Origin: JAHLMO01 sp038997305
Lineage (GTDB): Archaea > Aenigmatarchaeota > Aenigmatarchaeia > CG10238-14 > SpSt-28
Direction: 5' to 3'
NCBI GenBank assembly: GCA_038997305.1
Contig: JAWAZZ010000010.1
Span: forward strand, 1-21,213
DNA length: 21,213 nt
Under the pieces are notes generated by a model. That model worked only from the letters and a program-made list of their open reading frames with translations, was not told where the DNA came from and ran no database searches. Positions 7,059 through 13,989 of the stretch are shown one piece after another. Both the position numbers and the translations under genes were made by a program. Positions within the stretch are counted from its first letter, which is position 1; each line of letters opens with the position of its first letter.

Positions 7059-8054
7059 ATGGTAAAAGATTCGAAACCATTAGCAGGTAGCAGAGCATTT
7101 TGGCCTAGGAAAAGAGCTAAAAGGATTTATCCAGTTATTAAAACTTATCCTCAATATGATAAAGCTATTCCATTAGCTTTTGCTGGCTATAAAGCTGGTA
7201 TGGTACATGTTATTGAGCTAAGAAAAAGGAAAGTCTTGAAAAAAGAAATCGAAGAGGAGTATTTTGTACCAGCAACTGTAATAGAAGTTCCTCCATTAAA
7301 GGTTATAGGAATTAGATTGTATGAATTAACCACTAAAGGTTATAAATCTGTATTAGATATATATGCAAAAGATGAAGACATTCCAAAACAAATAAAAAGA
7401 AAGATAACAACTTTCAAAAGCAATTATGAGGAAGCTATTAAAAAACTAGATGAAGTAAAAAGTAAAGTTAAAAAGGTTAGAATAATAGTTTGTACTCAGC
7501 CTTGGCTCGCAGGAATTAAAAAGAAAAAGCCAGAAGTCTTTGAAATAGAAATTGGTGGAAAAGTTGAAGATGCTCTAAATTATGCTTTAAGTGTTTTAGG
7601 AAAAGAAATTAGAGCAAGCGAAATATTTAAAGAGGGACAGTTTGTAGACGTTATTGCTGTTACAAAAGGTAAAGGAACTGCTGGGCCTGTCAAAAGATTT
7701 GGAGTCAAAGAGCAAAGACATAAAGCAACTCAAAGAGTTAGACATGTAGGTTCTTTAGGTGCACAAGGTGTCGGAAGAGTATTGCCAGGTAAAATTCCTA
7801 TGCAGGGTCAATTAGGCTTTCAAAGAAGAACAGAGCTAAATAAAAGGATTTTGAAAATTTCTTCTAACGGAAATGAAATTAATCCTAAAGGTGGGTTCTC
7901 TCATTATGGTTTAGTTAGAAGCGATTACATATTAATACAAGGAAGCGTTCCTGGTCCTAAAAAAAGATTAGTTATGATAAGGTTTGCGATAAGAAATCCA
8001 AAGTTAATAGTTCCACCAAATATAAAAGAAATAATTATAACAGGACATAATTAA
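7059..8054 (+). CDS. rpl3: Ribosomal protein uL3 (archaeal L3)
   Basis: A 331-residue large-subunit ribosomal protein, one of the primary rRNA binders near the peptidyl transferase centre. It has full archaeal/eukaryotic length, starting MVKDSKPLAGSRAFWPRKRA and containing AFAGYKAGMVHVIE, VTKGKGTAGPVKRFGVK, the long internal basic loop (RHKATQRVRHVGSLGAQGVG, then IPMQGQLGFQRRTELNKRIL) and a normal C-terminus. The start is fixed by the conserved N-terminal extension. Only 1 base separates its stop from the uL4 ATG, so the two are co-transcribed. In most archaea L23 and L2 follow L4; here they do not, as in genomes with dispersed ribosomal clusters. Confidence 0.97.
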   Translation: MVKDSKPLAGSRAFWPRKRAKRIYPVIKTYPQYDKAIPLAFAGYKAGMVHVIELRKRKVLKKEIEEEYFVPATVIEVPPLKVIGIRLYELTTKGYKSVLDIYAKDEDIPKQIKRKITTFKSNYEEAIKKLDEVKSKVKKVRIIVCTQPWLAGIKKKKPEVFEIEIGGKVEDALNYALSVLGKEIRASEIFKEGQFVDVIAVTKGKGTAGPVKRFGVKEQRHKATQRVRHVGSLGAQGVGRVLPGKIPMQGQLGFQRRTELNKRILKISSNGNEINPKGGFSHYGLVRSDYILIQGSVPGPKKRLVMIRFAIRNPKLIVPPNIKEIIITGHN

Positions 8055-8055
8055 T

Positions 8056-8886
8056 ATGAAAGTTGATGTAATAAACTTACAAGCCGAAAAGGTAAGAGAA
8101 ATCAAATTAGATGATAAAATATTAGAATTTCCAATAAGAGATGATCTGGTTTTAAGAGATGTTCTGAGAATTCAATCTAACAGAAGACAACCATATGGAG
8201 CAGATCCACTTGCTGGATTAAGGACCAGCGCAGAATATCATGGAAGAAGAAGACCTTTTAGAGCATATGTAACTCAAATGGGTAGAGGAATGGCAAGACA
8301 CCAAAGAATTCATGGCAAAGCTCCATTACATATGATCTTTGTTGCTAGAATTTCTTCTAATGTAAGAAAGGGTATGAGAGCTCATGCGCCAACAAGTGAA
8401 AAGGTATGGAAACAAAAAATTAATAAAAAAGAAAAAAGATTAGCCATATTAAGCGCAGCAATTGCTACATTAGTTAAAGACTTTGTAATAAGTAGAGGAC
8501 ATAAAATCGAAAATGTAAAATATTTTCCAATAGTCATTGCTAACGAGGAATTAGAAAAAATTAAAAAAGCAAAAGATTTTAAAGAGTTTTTGTTTAAATT
8601 AGGATTAGAAAAAGAATTTGAGAGGATACACGAAAGAAAAATAAGAGCTGGTAAAGGCAAAATGAGAGGAAGGAGGTATAAAAAAAGAGCTGGAATATTA
8701 ATAGTTGTTGATAGCGAAGAAAAGGCCAAAAAATTAAGAAAAATACTTAAAAACTTAAACGTTGTTGTACGTTCTTTTAATAATTTAAATTCCGAAATTT
8801 TAGCGCCAGGAGCAAAATTAGGAAGATTAACTATCTGGCAAGAAAATGCACTAAAAATGTTAGAGAATAAAATTTTGGCTATTTAG
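8056..8886 (+). CDS. rpl4: Ribosomal protein uL4 (archaeal L4/L1e)
   Basis: A 276-residue large-subunit ribosomal protein that binds 23S rRNA and lines the exit tunnel. Archaeal-type hallmarks are DPLAGLRTSAEYHGRRRPFR, MGRGMARHQRIHGKAPLH, RKGMRAHAPTSEKVW, KEKRLAILSAAIATL and the C-terminal KMRGRRYKKRAGILIVV. Length is typical of the archaeal family. Translation of its frame follows uL3 almost immediately (1-base gap), with no visible ribosome binding site, so coupling is likely. The next gene, after 35 bases with its own promoter-like element, is an mTERF-like protein instead of uL23. Confidence 0.97.
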   Translation: MKVDVINLQAEKVREIKLDDKILEFPIRDDLVLRDVLRIQSNRRQPYGADPLAGLRTSAEYHGRRRPFRAYVTQMGRGMARHQRIHGKAPLHMIFVARISSNVRKGMRAHAPTSEKVWKQKINKKEKRLAILSAAIATLVKDFVISRGHKIENVKYFPIVIANEELEKIKKAKDFKEFLFKLGLEKEFERIHERKIRAGKGKMRGRRYKKRAGILIVVDSEEKAKKLRKILKNLNVVVRSFNNLNSEILAPGAKLGRLTIWQENALKMLENKILAI

Positions 8887-8892
8887 TTAAAT

Positions 8893-8918
8893 TTTTATCC
8901 TTTACTAGTGGTATATAG
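8893..8918 (+). promoter_or_regulatory. Promoter element of second mTERF-like gene, shared with its paralog
   Basis: TTTTATCCTTTACTAGTGGTATATAG upstream of ATG 8922 aligns without gaps to 6033-6058 before the other paralog, with 19 of 26 identities and the octamer TGGTATAT in both. The TTTTTAT box is about 25 bases before the start, as for a leaderless promoter. Confidence 0.5.
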
Positions 8919-8921
8919 TAT

Positions 8922-9761
8922 ATGACTGAGTTAAATCAACTGTATAGAGAGTTAGAGTTGTTGAAGAAGAGTTTATTTGAAGAGAGAAATTTGCAAAAAG
9001 TCCTAGAAATAGGAAAAAGCATCAAAGTTGCCTATATACTTTATGATATCACATTGACGCATGTAAGAGGAGAATTAATTAAGACTCTATTAGGAGTAAA
9101 AATACCGTATGAAAAAATTCCCACATCTTCTATTACAAATATTATTAATGTAATATGGTATCTCTATAATGAATTGGGTTTAGAGAGGAAAAAGATTGGA
9201 AAAATTGTTAAGAAATTGCCTCAATTGCTTGGATTGAGTGTTGAGTATATTAGTGGAAGAGTCGAGTATTTGAGGGGGTTAGGAATTAAAAATGTTGGAA
9301 AAGTTGTTGAGAAATTTCCATCAACAATTGAATTGAGTGTTGAGTATATGGATGAAAAAGTCAACTATTTGAAAAAGATAGGAATTAAAAATGTTGGAAA
9401 AGTTGTTGAGAAATTTCCTCAAGTTCTCAGTGTTGGTGATATTGACTCTAAAATTAAATATTTACAGAAAATTGGGTTTGATTTAAATGAAATTGTAAGA
9501 TATATAGAAAATAATCCGTCAATAGTTGCATATTCTCTTTCAAGATTAATTACAAGAATAGAATATGCAATTTCTAAAGGTTATAGAATAAAAAGTTTAT
9601 CTACTGTTTTCTCGTTAACTTATCCTAGTGATAAAGGATTCGTTGAAAAATTAAAAAGATTGGGATACACAGCTTCTCTAGAAGAATATATAGAGTTTAA
9701 AGAAAGTGAAAAATTAGAAAATATAGTAAGAGAGTTTAGTTATTCGAAAAACTTGCGTTAG
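8922..9761 (+). CDS. mTERF-like helical repeat protein, long paralog
   Basis: A 279-residue, basic, all-helical protein with at least four consecutive units of about 31-33 residues: (1) LGLERKKIGKIVKKLPQLL, (2) LGIKNVGKVVEKFPSTIE, (3) IGIKNVGKVVEKFPQVLS, (4) IGFDLNEIVRYIENNPSIVA, each followed by a helix ending in ..YL or ..YAIS. The L/I-G start, I..hv...P..L core and following amphipathic helix are the layout of the mTERF motif, which builds a superhelical nucleic-acid-binding solenoid in organellar transcription, replication and ribosome-assembly factors. The N- and C-terminal caps match the short paralog at 6055; this copy has roughly two extra units. It follows uL4 by 35 bases. No signal peptide or transmembrane span. 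The repeat architecture is seen directly; the family and function are inference. Confidence 0.8.
   Translation: MTELNQLYRELELLKKSLFEERNLQKVLEIGKSIKVAYILYDITLTHVRGELIKTLLGVKIPYEKIPTSSITNIINVIWYLYNELGLERKKIGKIVKKLPQLLGLSVEYISGRVEYLRGLGIKNVGKVVEKFPSTIELSVEYMDEKVNYLKKIGIKNVGKVVEKFPQVLSVGDIDSKIKYLQKIGFDLNEIVRYIENNPSIVAYSLSRLITRIEYAISKGYRIKSLSTVFSLTYPSDKGFVEKLKRLGYTASLEEYIEFKESEKLENIVREFSYSKNLR
9182..9475 (+). repeat. 99-bp tandem repeats inside the long mTERF-like gene
   Basis: Three in-frame units with a 99-base (33-residue) period begin near 9182, 9281 and 9380. A 39-base stretch at 9281-9319, beginning AGGAATTAAAAATGTTGG, is repeated without any difference at 9380-9418. A second segment, TTGAGTGTTGAGTATAT, recurs at 9234 and 9333, also 99 bases apart. 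Exact identity including third codon positions indicates recent unit duplication or conversion. Confidence 0.9.
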
Positions 9762-10093
9762 TAGTTGTTAAAGATGAAATAATTAAAACGATATGCGTAC
9801 ACTTATTAAAAATAGAATAGAGGATAAGAAAATTAGAACCTCAAAGCTAAAAAATAAAAAACATATATACATTATACCACTTTCTAACATTCAATAATTA
9901 TAAACTTAACAAAAGATTAGATATAACAAAATGAAAATTAAGATTGAAAATTTATTTAGCTCAAAAATCGAATCATAATCTAGCGGTTAAATAAGAGTTT
10001 TTGAAAAAGAAAATATACTAAAAACTTAAGAAGATATAAATCATATTAAAAAGTTTCCCGATGGTTTAAATTTTTTTAGACTCCTTAAGATTT
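9762..10093. other. 332-base stretch with no recognised gene
   Basis: AT-rich and broken by stops in every frame on both strands. The plus strand begins with a short open run (about 20 codons, VVVKDEIIKTICVHLL) directly after the mTERF-like stop, without a start codon, and I cannot link it to a family. No tRNA-like GC-rich block, box C/D pair or clear hairpin was found. A TATA-like AAATTTTTTT near 10069-10078 precedes the ATG at 10094. It may be decayed coding sequence, like the HepT remnant after the other paralog, but I cannot show that. Confidence 0.5.
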
Positions 10094-10609
10094 ATGAAAA
10101 AATTTGGAACTGGAGATAAGGGAGAAACTCTTATAAGAAATGAAAAGGTAAAAAAATCTGAATGCTTAACAGAAGTTTTGGGAAATTTAGATGAACTGAA
10201 TTGTGTAATAGGGATATGCAGAAGTTTGATAAAGGATAAAAATTTTGACGAAATTCTTAAAAGTATACAAACAAAAATTTTCGAAGCTAGCTCTATAGTT
10301 GCTGGATTTGAAAAATATAAATTTACAGAAGAGGATGTAAAAAAGTTAGAAAACAAAATTCAAATTTTAGAAAGTGAGCTAAAACCATTAAAAAATTTCA
10401 TATATCCTGCTGGATCTTTGGAATTTACATTTTTACAATTCGCAAGAGCTGTATGTAGAAGAGTTGAAAGAAGTCTATGGAAATTGAAAGAAGAAAGAGA
10501 TGTTGACGAAAACCTACTAAAATATTTTAATAGACTTTCCGATTTTCTATTTACTTTATCAAGAGTTTTGAAAGAAAGGAAAAATGAAAATTATGAAATT
10601 TGGAGATGA
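10094..10609 (+). CDS. PduO-type ATP:cob(I)alamin adenosyltransferase
   Basis: A 171-residue protein of the PduO/ATR family (PF01923), which transfers the adenosyl group of ATP to cob(I)alamin to form coenzyme B12. Visible family features are the N-terminal ATP loop GTGDKGETL (about residues 5-13), the core VLGNLDELNCVIGICRSLI, the IQTKIFEASSIVAGF helix, LKNFIYPAGSLEF, the signature FARAVCRRVERSLW and the terminal YFNRLSDFLFTLSRVL. Length is slightly short but complete, giving a trimeric helical bundle. Its TGA stop overlaps the next gene's ATG (ATGA), so the DedA protein is translationally coupled. No cobalamin-dependent enzyme is visible in the window, so its use here is unknown. Confidence 0.93.
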   Translation: MKKFGTGDKGETLIRNEKVKKSECLTEVLGNLDELNCVIGICRSLIKDKNFDEILKSIQTKIFEASSIVAGFEKYKFTEEDVKKLENKIQILESELKPLKNFIYPAGSLEFTFLQFARAVCRRVERSLWKLKEERDVDENLLKYFNRLSDFLFTLSRVLKERKNENYEIWR

Positions 10610-11214
10610 TAGGAGATTTATATCCAATACTTTTTAACTTTATCTTGGATTTTGTGAAAACTTATCATTTGTTTGGAATATTTGTTTTATCATTTTTAGA
10701 GACTTTGTTCACTCCATTGCCTAGCGAAATAGTCTTACCTTTTGCTGGATACTTAGCCTATTTAGAAAAAAACTATTTTATTTTTATTTTGGCCATTTTG
10801 ATAGGCGCATTAGGAAATACCTTAGGTTCAATTCCTCTATATTATTTGGGTTATTTTGGAAGAGATTTGGTAGAAAAATATGGGAAATATTTTTTCATAA
10901 GCAGAAAAAGATTGAATACTGCTGAGAATTGGTTTAACAAAAATGCTTTAATAACTGTTTTTGCTCTAAGATTTGTTCCTGGATTTAGAAGTTTAATATC
11001 TATACCAGCGGGAATTTTTAAAATGGATTTAAAAAGATATTTTATATTAACTTTTTTTGGGTTTTTAATTTGGAATAGTTTTTTAGTAAGTTTAGGATTC
11101 TTTTTAGGAGAATATTGGCAAATGTCTTTGAATTATTCAAAAGAGATTGAAATGTTTGCAATAATAATAGTATTTGCAATAATTGCATACCTAATAATAA
11201 AATACTATTTTTAA
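10606..11214 (+). CDS. DedA-family membrane protein (VTT domain)
   Basis: A roughly 202-residue integral membrane protein of the DedA/VTT family, related to lipid scramblases and envelope-homeostasis proteins. The motif set is intact: FLETLFTPLPSEIVLPFAGY (about 28-47), GALGNTLGSIPLYYLGYFGR, RFVPGFRSLISIPAG with the conserved arginines, and FFGFLIWNSFLVSLGFFLG. At least four hydrophobic spans are evident. I choose ATG 10606, forming an ATGA overlap with the upstream stop and preceded by GGAG, over the TTG at 10600. Its stop codon overlaps the stop of a 48-residue gene on the minus strand. The substrate in archaea is not known; lipid or undecaprenyl/dolichyl-type carrier movement is the family expectation. 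Confidence 0.92.
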   Translation: MIGDLYPILFNFILDFVKTYHLFGIFVLSFLETLFTPLPSEIVLPFAGYLAYLEKNYFIFILAILIGALGNTLGSIPLYYLGYFGRDLVEKYGKYFFISRKRLNTAENWFNKNALITVFALRFVPGFRSLISIPAGIFKMDLKRYFILTFFGFLIWNSFLVSLGFFLGEYWQMSLNYSKEIEMFAIIIVFAIIAYLIIKYYF

Positions 11215-11357
11215 AAAGATGAAATAATACTCCATAGACCTTTTATTAAAAGTAAAAGTGCTATAAAAAGAAAAATAAAGTTATCGCTAAGATTAAAAAT
11301 TATTATTAATGCAGATATTGCATCTAATAATCCTAATGCCAATAGTAAAAGATTCAT
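11211..11357 (-). CDS. 48-residue hydrophobic membrane protein
   Basis: A small ORF on the minus strand running from ATG 11357 to TAA 11211: MNLLLLALGLLDAISALIII, a short polar turn (NLSDN), then FIFLFIALLLLIKGLWSI and a stop. The result is a two-helix hairpin with almost no polar residues except the turn and a conserved-looking KGLW near the C-terminus. Small membrane proteins with a GLLD...LIKG(L/I)W pattern are widespread in DPANN archaea, as far as I recall; function is unknown. Its stop overlaps that of dedA by 3 bases, and it fills most of an otherwise empty 174-base gap, which supports it being real. It is too short for the usual length filters. Confidence 0.65.
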   Translation of the reverse strand: MNLLLLALGLLDAISALIIIFNLSDNFIFLFIALLLLIKGLWSIISSF

Positions 11358-11388
11358 TAAATTAATAAATGTAGAAATCTATATTTTT

Positions 11389-12036
11389 ATGGTTAAAAGA
11401 AATATGAGATGTCCGTGTTGTGGAAGAGAAGTAGAAGCTAATTGGACATATTGTCCATATTGTGGATGTATGTTAGGATTCAGAACTTTTGAAGATTTCT
11501 TTGAATTTGAAAGAGAATATATAAGAGATTTCTTTGAAGACTTCGATAGATTAGTAAGAAAAACTTTTAAAGAACTCTTAAAACCTTTCGACATAGAAAA
11601 AGAACCATATGTTAGAGGCGGGGGAATTAGTATAGTAATAAAGAGTGAAAGCGGTAAAAAGCCAAAGGTTTATGTTAAAACTTTTGGAGATTATAAGGAT
11701 TTAGAACCAAAAATTAAAGAAGATATTAAGAAAAGGATTGGGATTGAAGAAATAGAAGAAGAAAAACCAGAAAAAGTAAAAGAAGTTAGAGAAGTTAAAG
11801 TTACTGAAGAACCAGAAGTCAAAATAAAAAGAGATTTACATAGAATTGAAATAGAAGTTGATTTGCCAGATGTTGAAAGCGCAAAAGATATTGAAATTAG
11901 TGAATTAGAAGAAAGCATTGAAATAAGAGCTTATGCAAAAGATAAAGCATATTTCAAAATTATTTCGAAGCCAAAGAATAAAAGCATTGTAGAGAAGAAG
12001 TTTGAAAAAGGGAAACTAAAGATTATTTTAGAATAA
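11389..12036 (+). CDS. Zinc-ribbon protein with C-terminal Hsp20-like domain
   Basis: A 215-residue soluble protein with three parts. The N-terminus is a zinc ribbon: CPCC at residues 8-11 and CPYCGC at 22-27, giving a CxxC/CxxC pair. An aromatic, acidic helical region follows (FEDFFEFEREYIRDFFEDFD), then a Gly-rich strand (RGGGISIVIKSESG) and a Lys/Glu-rich linker at about 120-143. The last ~75 residues (HRIEIEVDLPDVESAKDIEI, then IEIRAYAKDKAYFKI) have the beta-sandwich pattern of the alpha-crystallin/ArsA-type Hsp20 domain, ending KKFEKGKLKIILE. A chaperone or client-binding role is plausible but not shown. It is the first of three closely spaced genes (gaps 6 and 20 bases) and has a TATA-like box in the preceding AT-rich stretch. 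Confidence 0.8.
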   Translation: MVKRNMRCPCCGREVEANWTYCPYCGCMLGFRTFEDFFEFEREYIRDFFEDFDRLVRKTFKELLKPFDIEKEPYVRGGGISIVIKSESGKKPKVYVKTFGDYKDLEPKIKEDIKKRIGIEEIEEEKPEKVKEVREVKVTEEPEVKIKRDLHRIEIEVDLPDVESAKDIEISELEESIEIRAYAKDKAYFKIISKPKNKSIVEKKFEKGKLKIILE

Positions 12037-12042
12037 TACTTA

Positions 12043-12756
12043 ATGATAAAAGAAGTTGTTATTTTAGCTGGTGGAGAAGGTAAAAGATTGAAAGAGAGTT
12101 TAAAAGATGAGAAATTAAAAGAATTACCAAAACCATTAGTACCAGTATTAGGAAAACCAATAATAAAATATTGTATAGATGCTGTTTACGATTATGTTGA
12201 AAAAATAATAATTGTAATAAATCCTAACAAGGAAAAATATTTCGAAGAAATTAAAAATGATAAAATTGTCTTTACATATCAAGAAAAGCCTTTAGGAACT
12301 GCAAACGCATTATATTGTGCTAAGGATTTTATAGAAAATGATTTATTCTTAGTAATGATGGGAGATGATATTATTATTGATGATTTTGAGAAAATTCTAA
12401 AAATAAATTATCCATGTGTTTTTGGTTATGAAGTTGAAGATGTAAGTAATTTTGGTGCTTTAATAATAAAAGATGGTTTTTTAGAGAGAATTGTCGAAAA
12501 AGAACTTAGTGGCAAAGGAATTGCAAATGTTGGAATGTATATTATGCATAAAAAATTCTTTGAAATTTACAATCAAATTCCTATTTCTAGTAAGGGAGAA
12601 TATTACTTAACTGAAGCGCCAAGAATTTTAAAGAACTATGGAATAAACTTTAAAGTAGAAAAAGTAAAATTTTGGTTTCCAGTTAATAATTACGAAGAGC
12701 TAAAGAAAGCTGAGATTTTTATAGAAAAAATTAGAAAAATAGTAAATATAGAATAA
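12043..12756 (+). CDS. Sugar-phosphate nucleotidyltransferase
   Basis: A 237-residue GT-A-like nucleotidyltransferase (NTP_transferase family) that makes an NDP-sugar from a sugar-1-phosphate and an NTP. The nucleotide-binding loop VVILAGGEGKRL is at residues 5-16 (GGxGxRL form). KPLVPVLGKPII follows at about 36-47 with the conserved PK(P)L lysine. A QEKPLGTANAL loop and the metal-binding MGDDIIID correspond to the family's base-recognition and D-motifs. GKGIANVGMYIMHKKFFE matches the sugar-binding region. There is no C-terminal left-handed beta-helix, so it is monofunctional and short. Substrate (glucose-, mannose- or GlcNAc-1-phosphate; UTP or dTTP) cannot be decided from sequence. It lies 6 bases after the zinc-ribbon/Hsp20 gene and 20 bases before the splicing endonuclease. 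Confidence 0.9.
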   Translation: MIKEVVILAGGEGKRLKESLKDEKLKELPKPLVPVLGKPIIKYCIDAVYDYVEKIIIVINPNKEKYFEEIKNDKIVFTYQEKPLGTANALYCAKDFIENDLFLVMMGDDIIIDDFEKILKINYPCVFGYEVEDVSNFGALIIKDGFLERIVEKELSGKGIANVGMYIMHKKFFEIYNQIPISSKGEYYLTEAPRILKNYGINFKVEKVKFWFPVNNYEELKKAEIFIEKIRKIVNIE

Positions 12757-12776
12757 TCTAAAAATTATTTATTTTA

Positions 12777-13970
12777 ATGAATGAAAGACAAATAATTTTG
12801 AATTTAGAGAAAGATGGAAATATTTATTGTTTCGATGATTACAGTAAAGAAGAATTAAGAAAAAGCTTTATAGGAAGTTTTGAAAAGAAATATTTAAAAC
12901 TTGAAAAGGAAGAAGCTTTATACCTAATGGAAATTAGAAATGCAAACCTTTTCGAAAACAATAGAATTGTTACTATAAAAGAATTTTTGAAAAGATTTGC
13001 TAAAGATAGATTTTTTGAAAGATATTTTACTTATAGAGATTGGAAGTTGAGAGGATTACATATAACATTTTTTGATAGAATTCAAAAGAAAAATTTTGGA
13101 AAAAGCGTAACAAAAAAATATCCTTCAGAAAAGATTGAAATTAGTAATGAAAAATTAAAAATCCTTTATGACAGAAAAAATCATATCGGAATCTTTGATA
13201 GCACAAACTCCTTTAGCCTTTTTGAAAAATATTGGTTTGGTCAGTATGGAGTATATAAAAACATAGAGAAGGGAAAAATTCATATTTTAGATAATTTTGA
13301 AGTTGCATATCTTTGCTATAAAGGTTTTGAAGTTTATGATTTAGAAACTAATGAAAAAGTAACTTTAGAGAAAATAATAGAAAATGAAAAAAATTATACA
13401 AAAGATTTCGAAGCTTTGTTATCTGTTTACAAAGATTGGAGAGATAGAGGTTATATTGTTAAAAGCGGATTTAAGTTTGGAACTCATTTTAGGGTTTATT
13501 TTCCTGGAGCTTCTCCGCTAAAAAGTGGAAAAGAATGGATACATTCCAAACATGTAATTCATGTATTTCCAAAGAATGTTGAAATGCAGACAAGCGAATT
13601 AGCAAGAGCAATAAGAGTTGCACATGGAGTTAGAAAAACCTTTATAATGGCAATACCAGGAATGAAAAAAGAAGATTATATGAAAGAATTAACTCCAATA
13701 GATTTTGTTGCATGGCATAGAAACGAAAAAAATGAAGTTGAAAATCCTTTGACTAGCGAGCCTTCTTACATAATAATTTCGTTACAAGAAGATGAAATTA
13801 TTAGTGGAAAGTTTTTAGCAAGTGCATTAGATTTGGCAGATTCTTTAGGTTTAAGATTGTTAATAGCAATAGTTGATAGAGAGAGTAGCATTACCTATTA
13901 TGTTGCTAATAGAATTGAATTTCCTGGCTCAGAACTAAAATATTATGAAATCGAATGGTTCAATCCTTAA
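12777..13970 (+). CDS. endA: tRNA-splicing endonuclease, three-module (epsilon2-like) form
   Basis: A 397-residue tRNA intron endonuclease that cuts bulge-helix-bulge junctions in pre-tRNA. The catalytic core is in the middle: YKDWRDRGYIVKSGFKFG, then Tyr241 in THFRVYFPG, His256 in WIHSKHVIHVF and Lys287 in AHGVRKTFI, matching the family's Tyr-His-Lys triad. Residues 1 to about 110 form a degenerate first module that keeps the fold signature (YLMEIRNANLF...FLKRFAKDRFFERYFTYRDWKLRG) but lacks the triad. About 110 residues follow the catalytic lysine and form a third, beta-subunit-like module (SEPSYIIISLQEDEI, then LRLLIAIVDRESSITYYVANR). Typical alpha4 enzymes have ~180 residues and alpha2 enzymes ~300. 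This order (inactive-active-structural) is that of the ARMAN epsilon2 enzyme. Nearby tRNA-Tyr is a likely substrate. Confidence 0.93.
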   Translation: MNERQIILNLEKDGNIYCFDDYSKEELRKSFIGSFEKKYLKLEKEEALYLMEIRNANLFENNRIVTIKEFLKRFAKDRFFERYFTYRDWKLRGLHITFFDRIQKKNFGKSVTKKYPSEKIEISNEKLKILYDRKNHIGIFDSTNSFSLFEKYWFGQYGVYKNIEKGKIHILDNFEVAYLCYKGFEVYDLETNEKVTLEKIIENEKNYTKDFEALLSVYKDWRDRGYIVKSGFKFGTHFRVYFPGASPLKSGKEWIHSKHVIHVFPKNVEMQTSELARAIRVAHGVRKTFIMAIPGMKKEDYMKELTPIDFVAWHRNEKNEVENPLTSEPSYIIISLQEDEIISGKFLASALDLADSLGLRLLIAIVDRESSITYYVANRIEFPGSELKYYEIEWFNP

Positions 13971-13989
13971 AAGTTTTTTGATTTCTGAA

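Noticed and set aside
8382..8729. 115-codon minus-strand ORF
   Set aside because: Antisense shadow of the uL4 gene with Ser/Leu/Phe-rich composition typical of reversed Lys/Glu-rich coding.
9762..10093. Possible split-tRNA half or C/D box RNA in the 332-base gap
   Set aside because: No GC-rich block, no T-arm or D-arm consensus and no matched box C and box D were found.
10066..10356. 96-codon minus-strand ORF
   Set aside because: Antisense to the cobalamin adenosyltransferase, which has clear family motifs.
11691..11918. 75-codon minus-strand ORF
   Set aside because: Antisense to the charged linker of the Hsp20-like protein; low-complexity Ser/Leu/Ile product.
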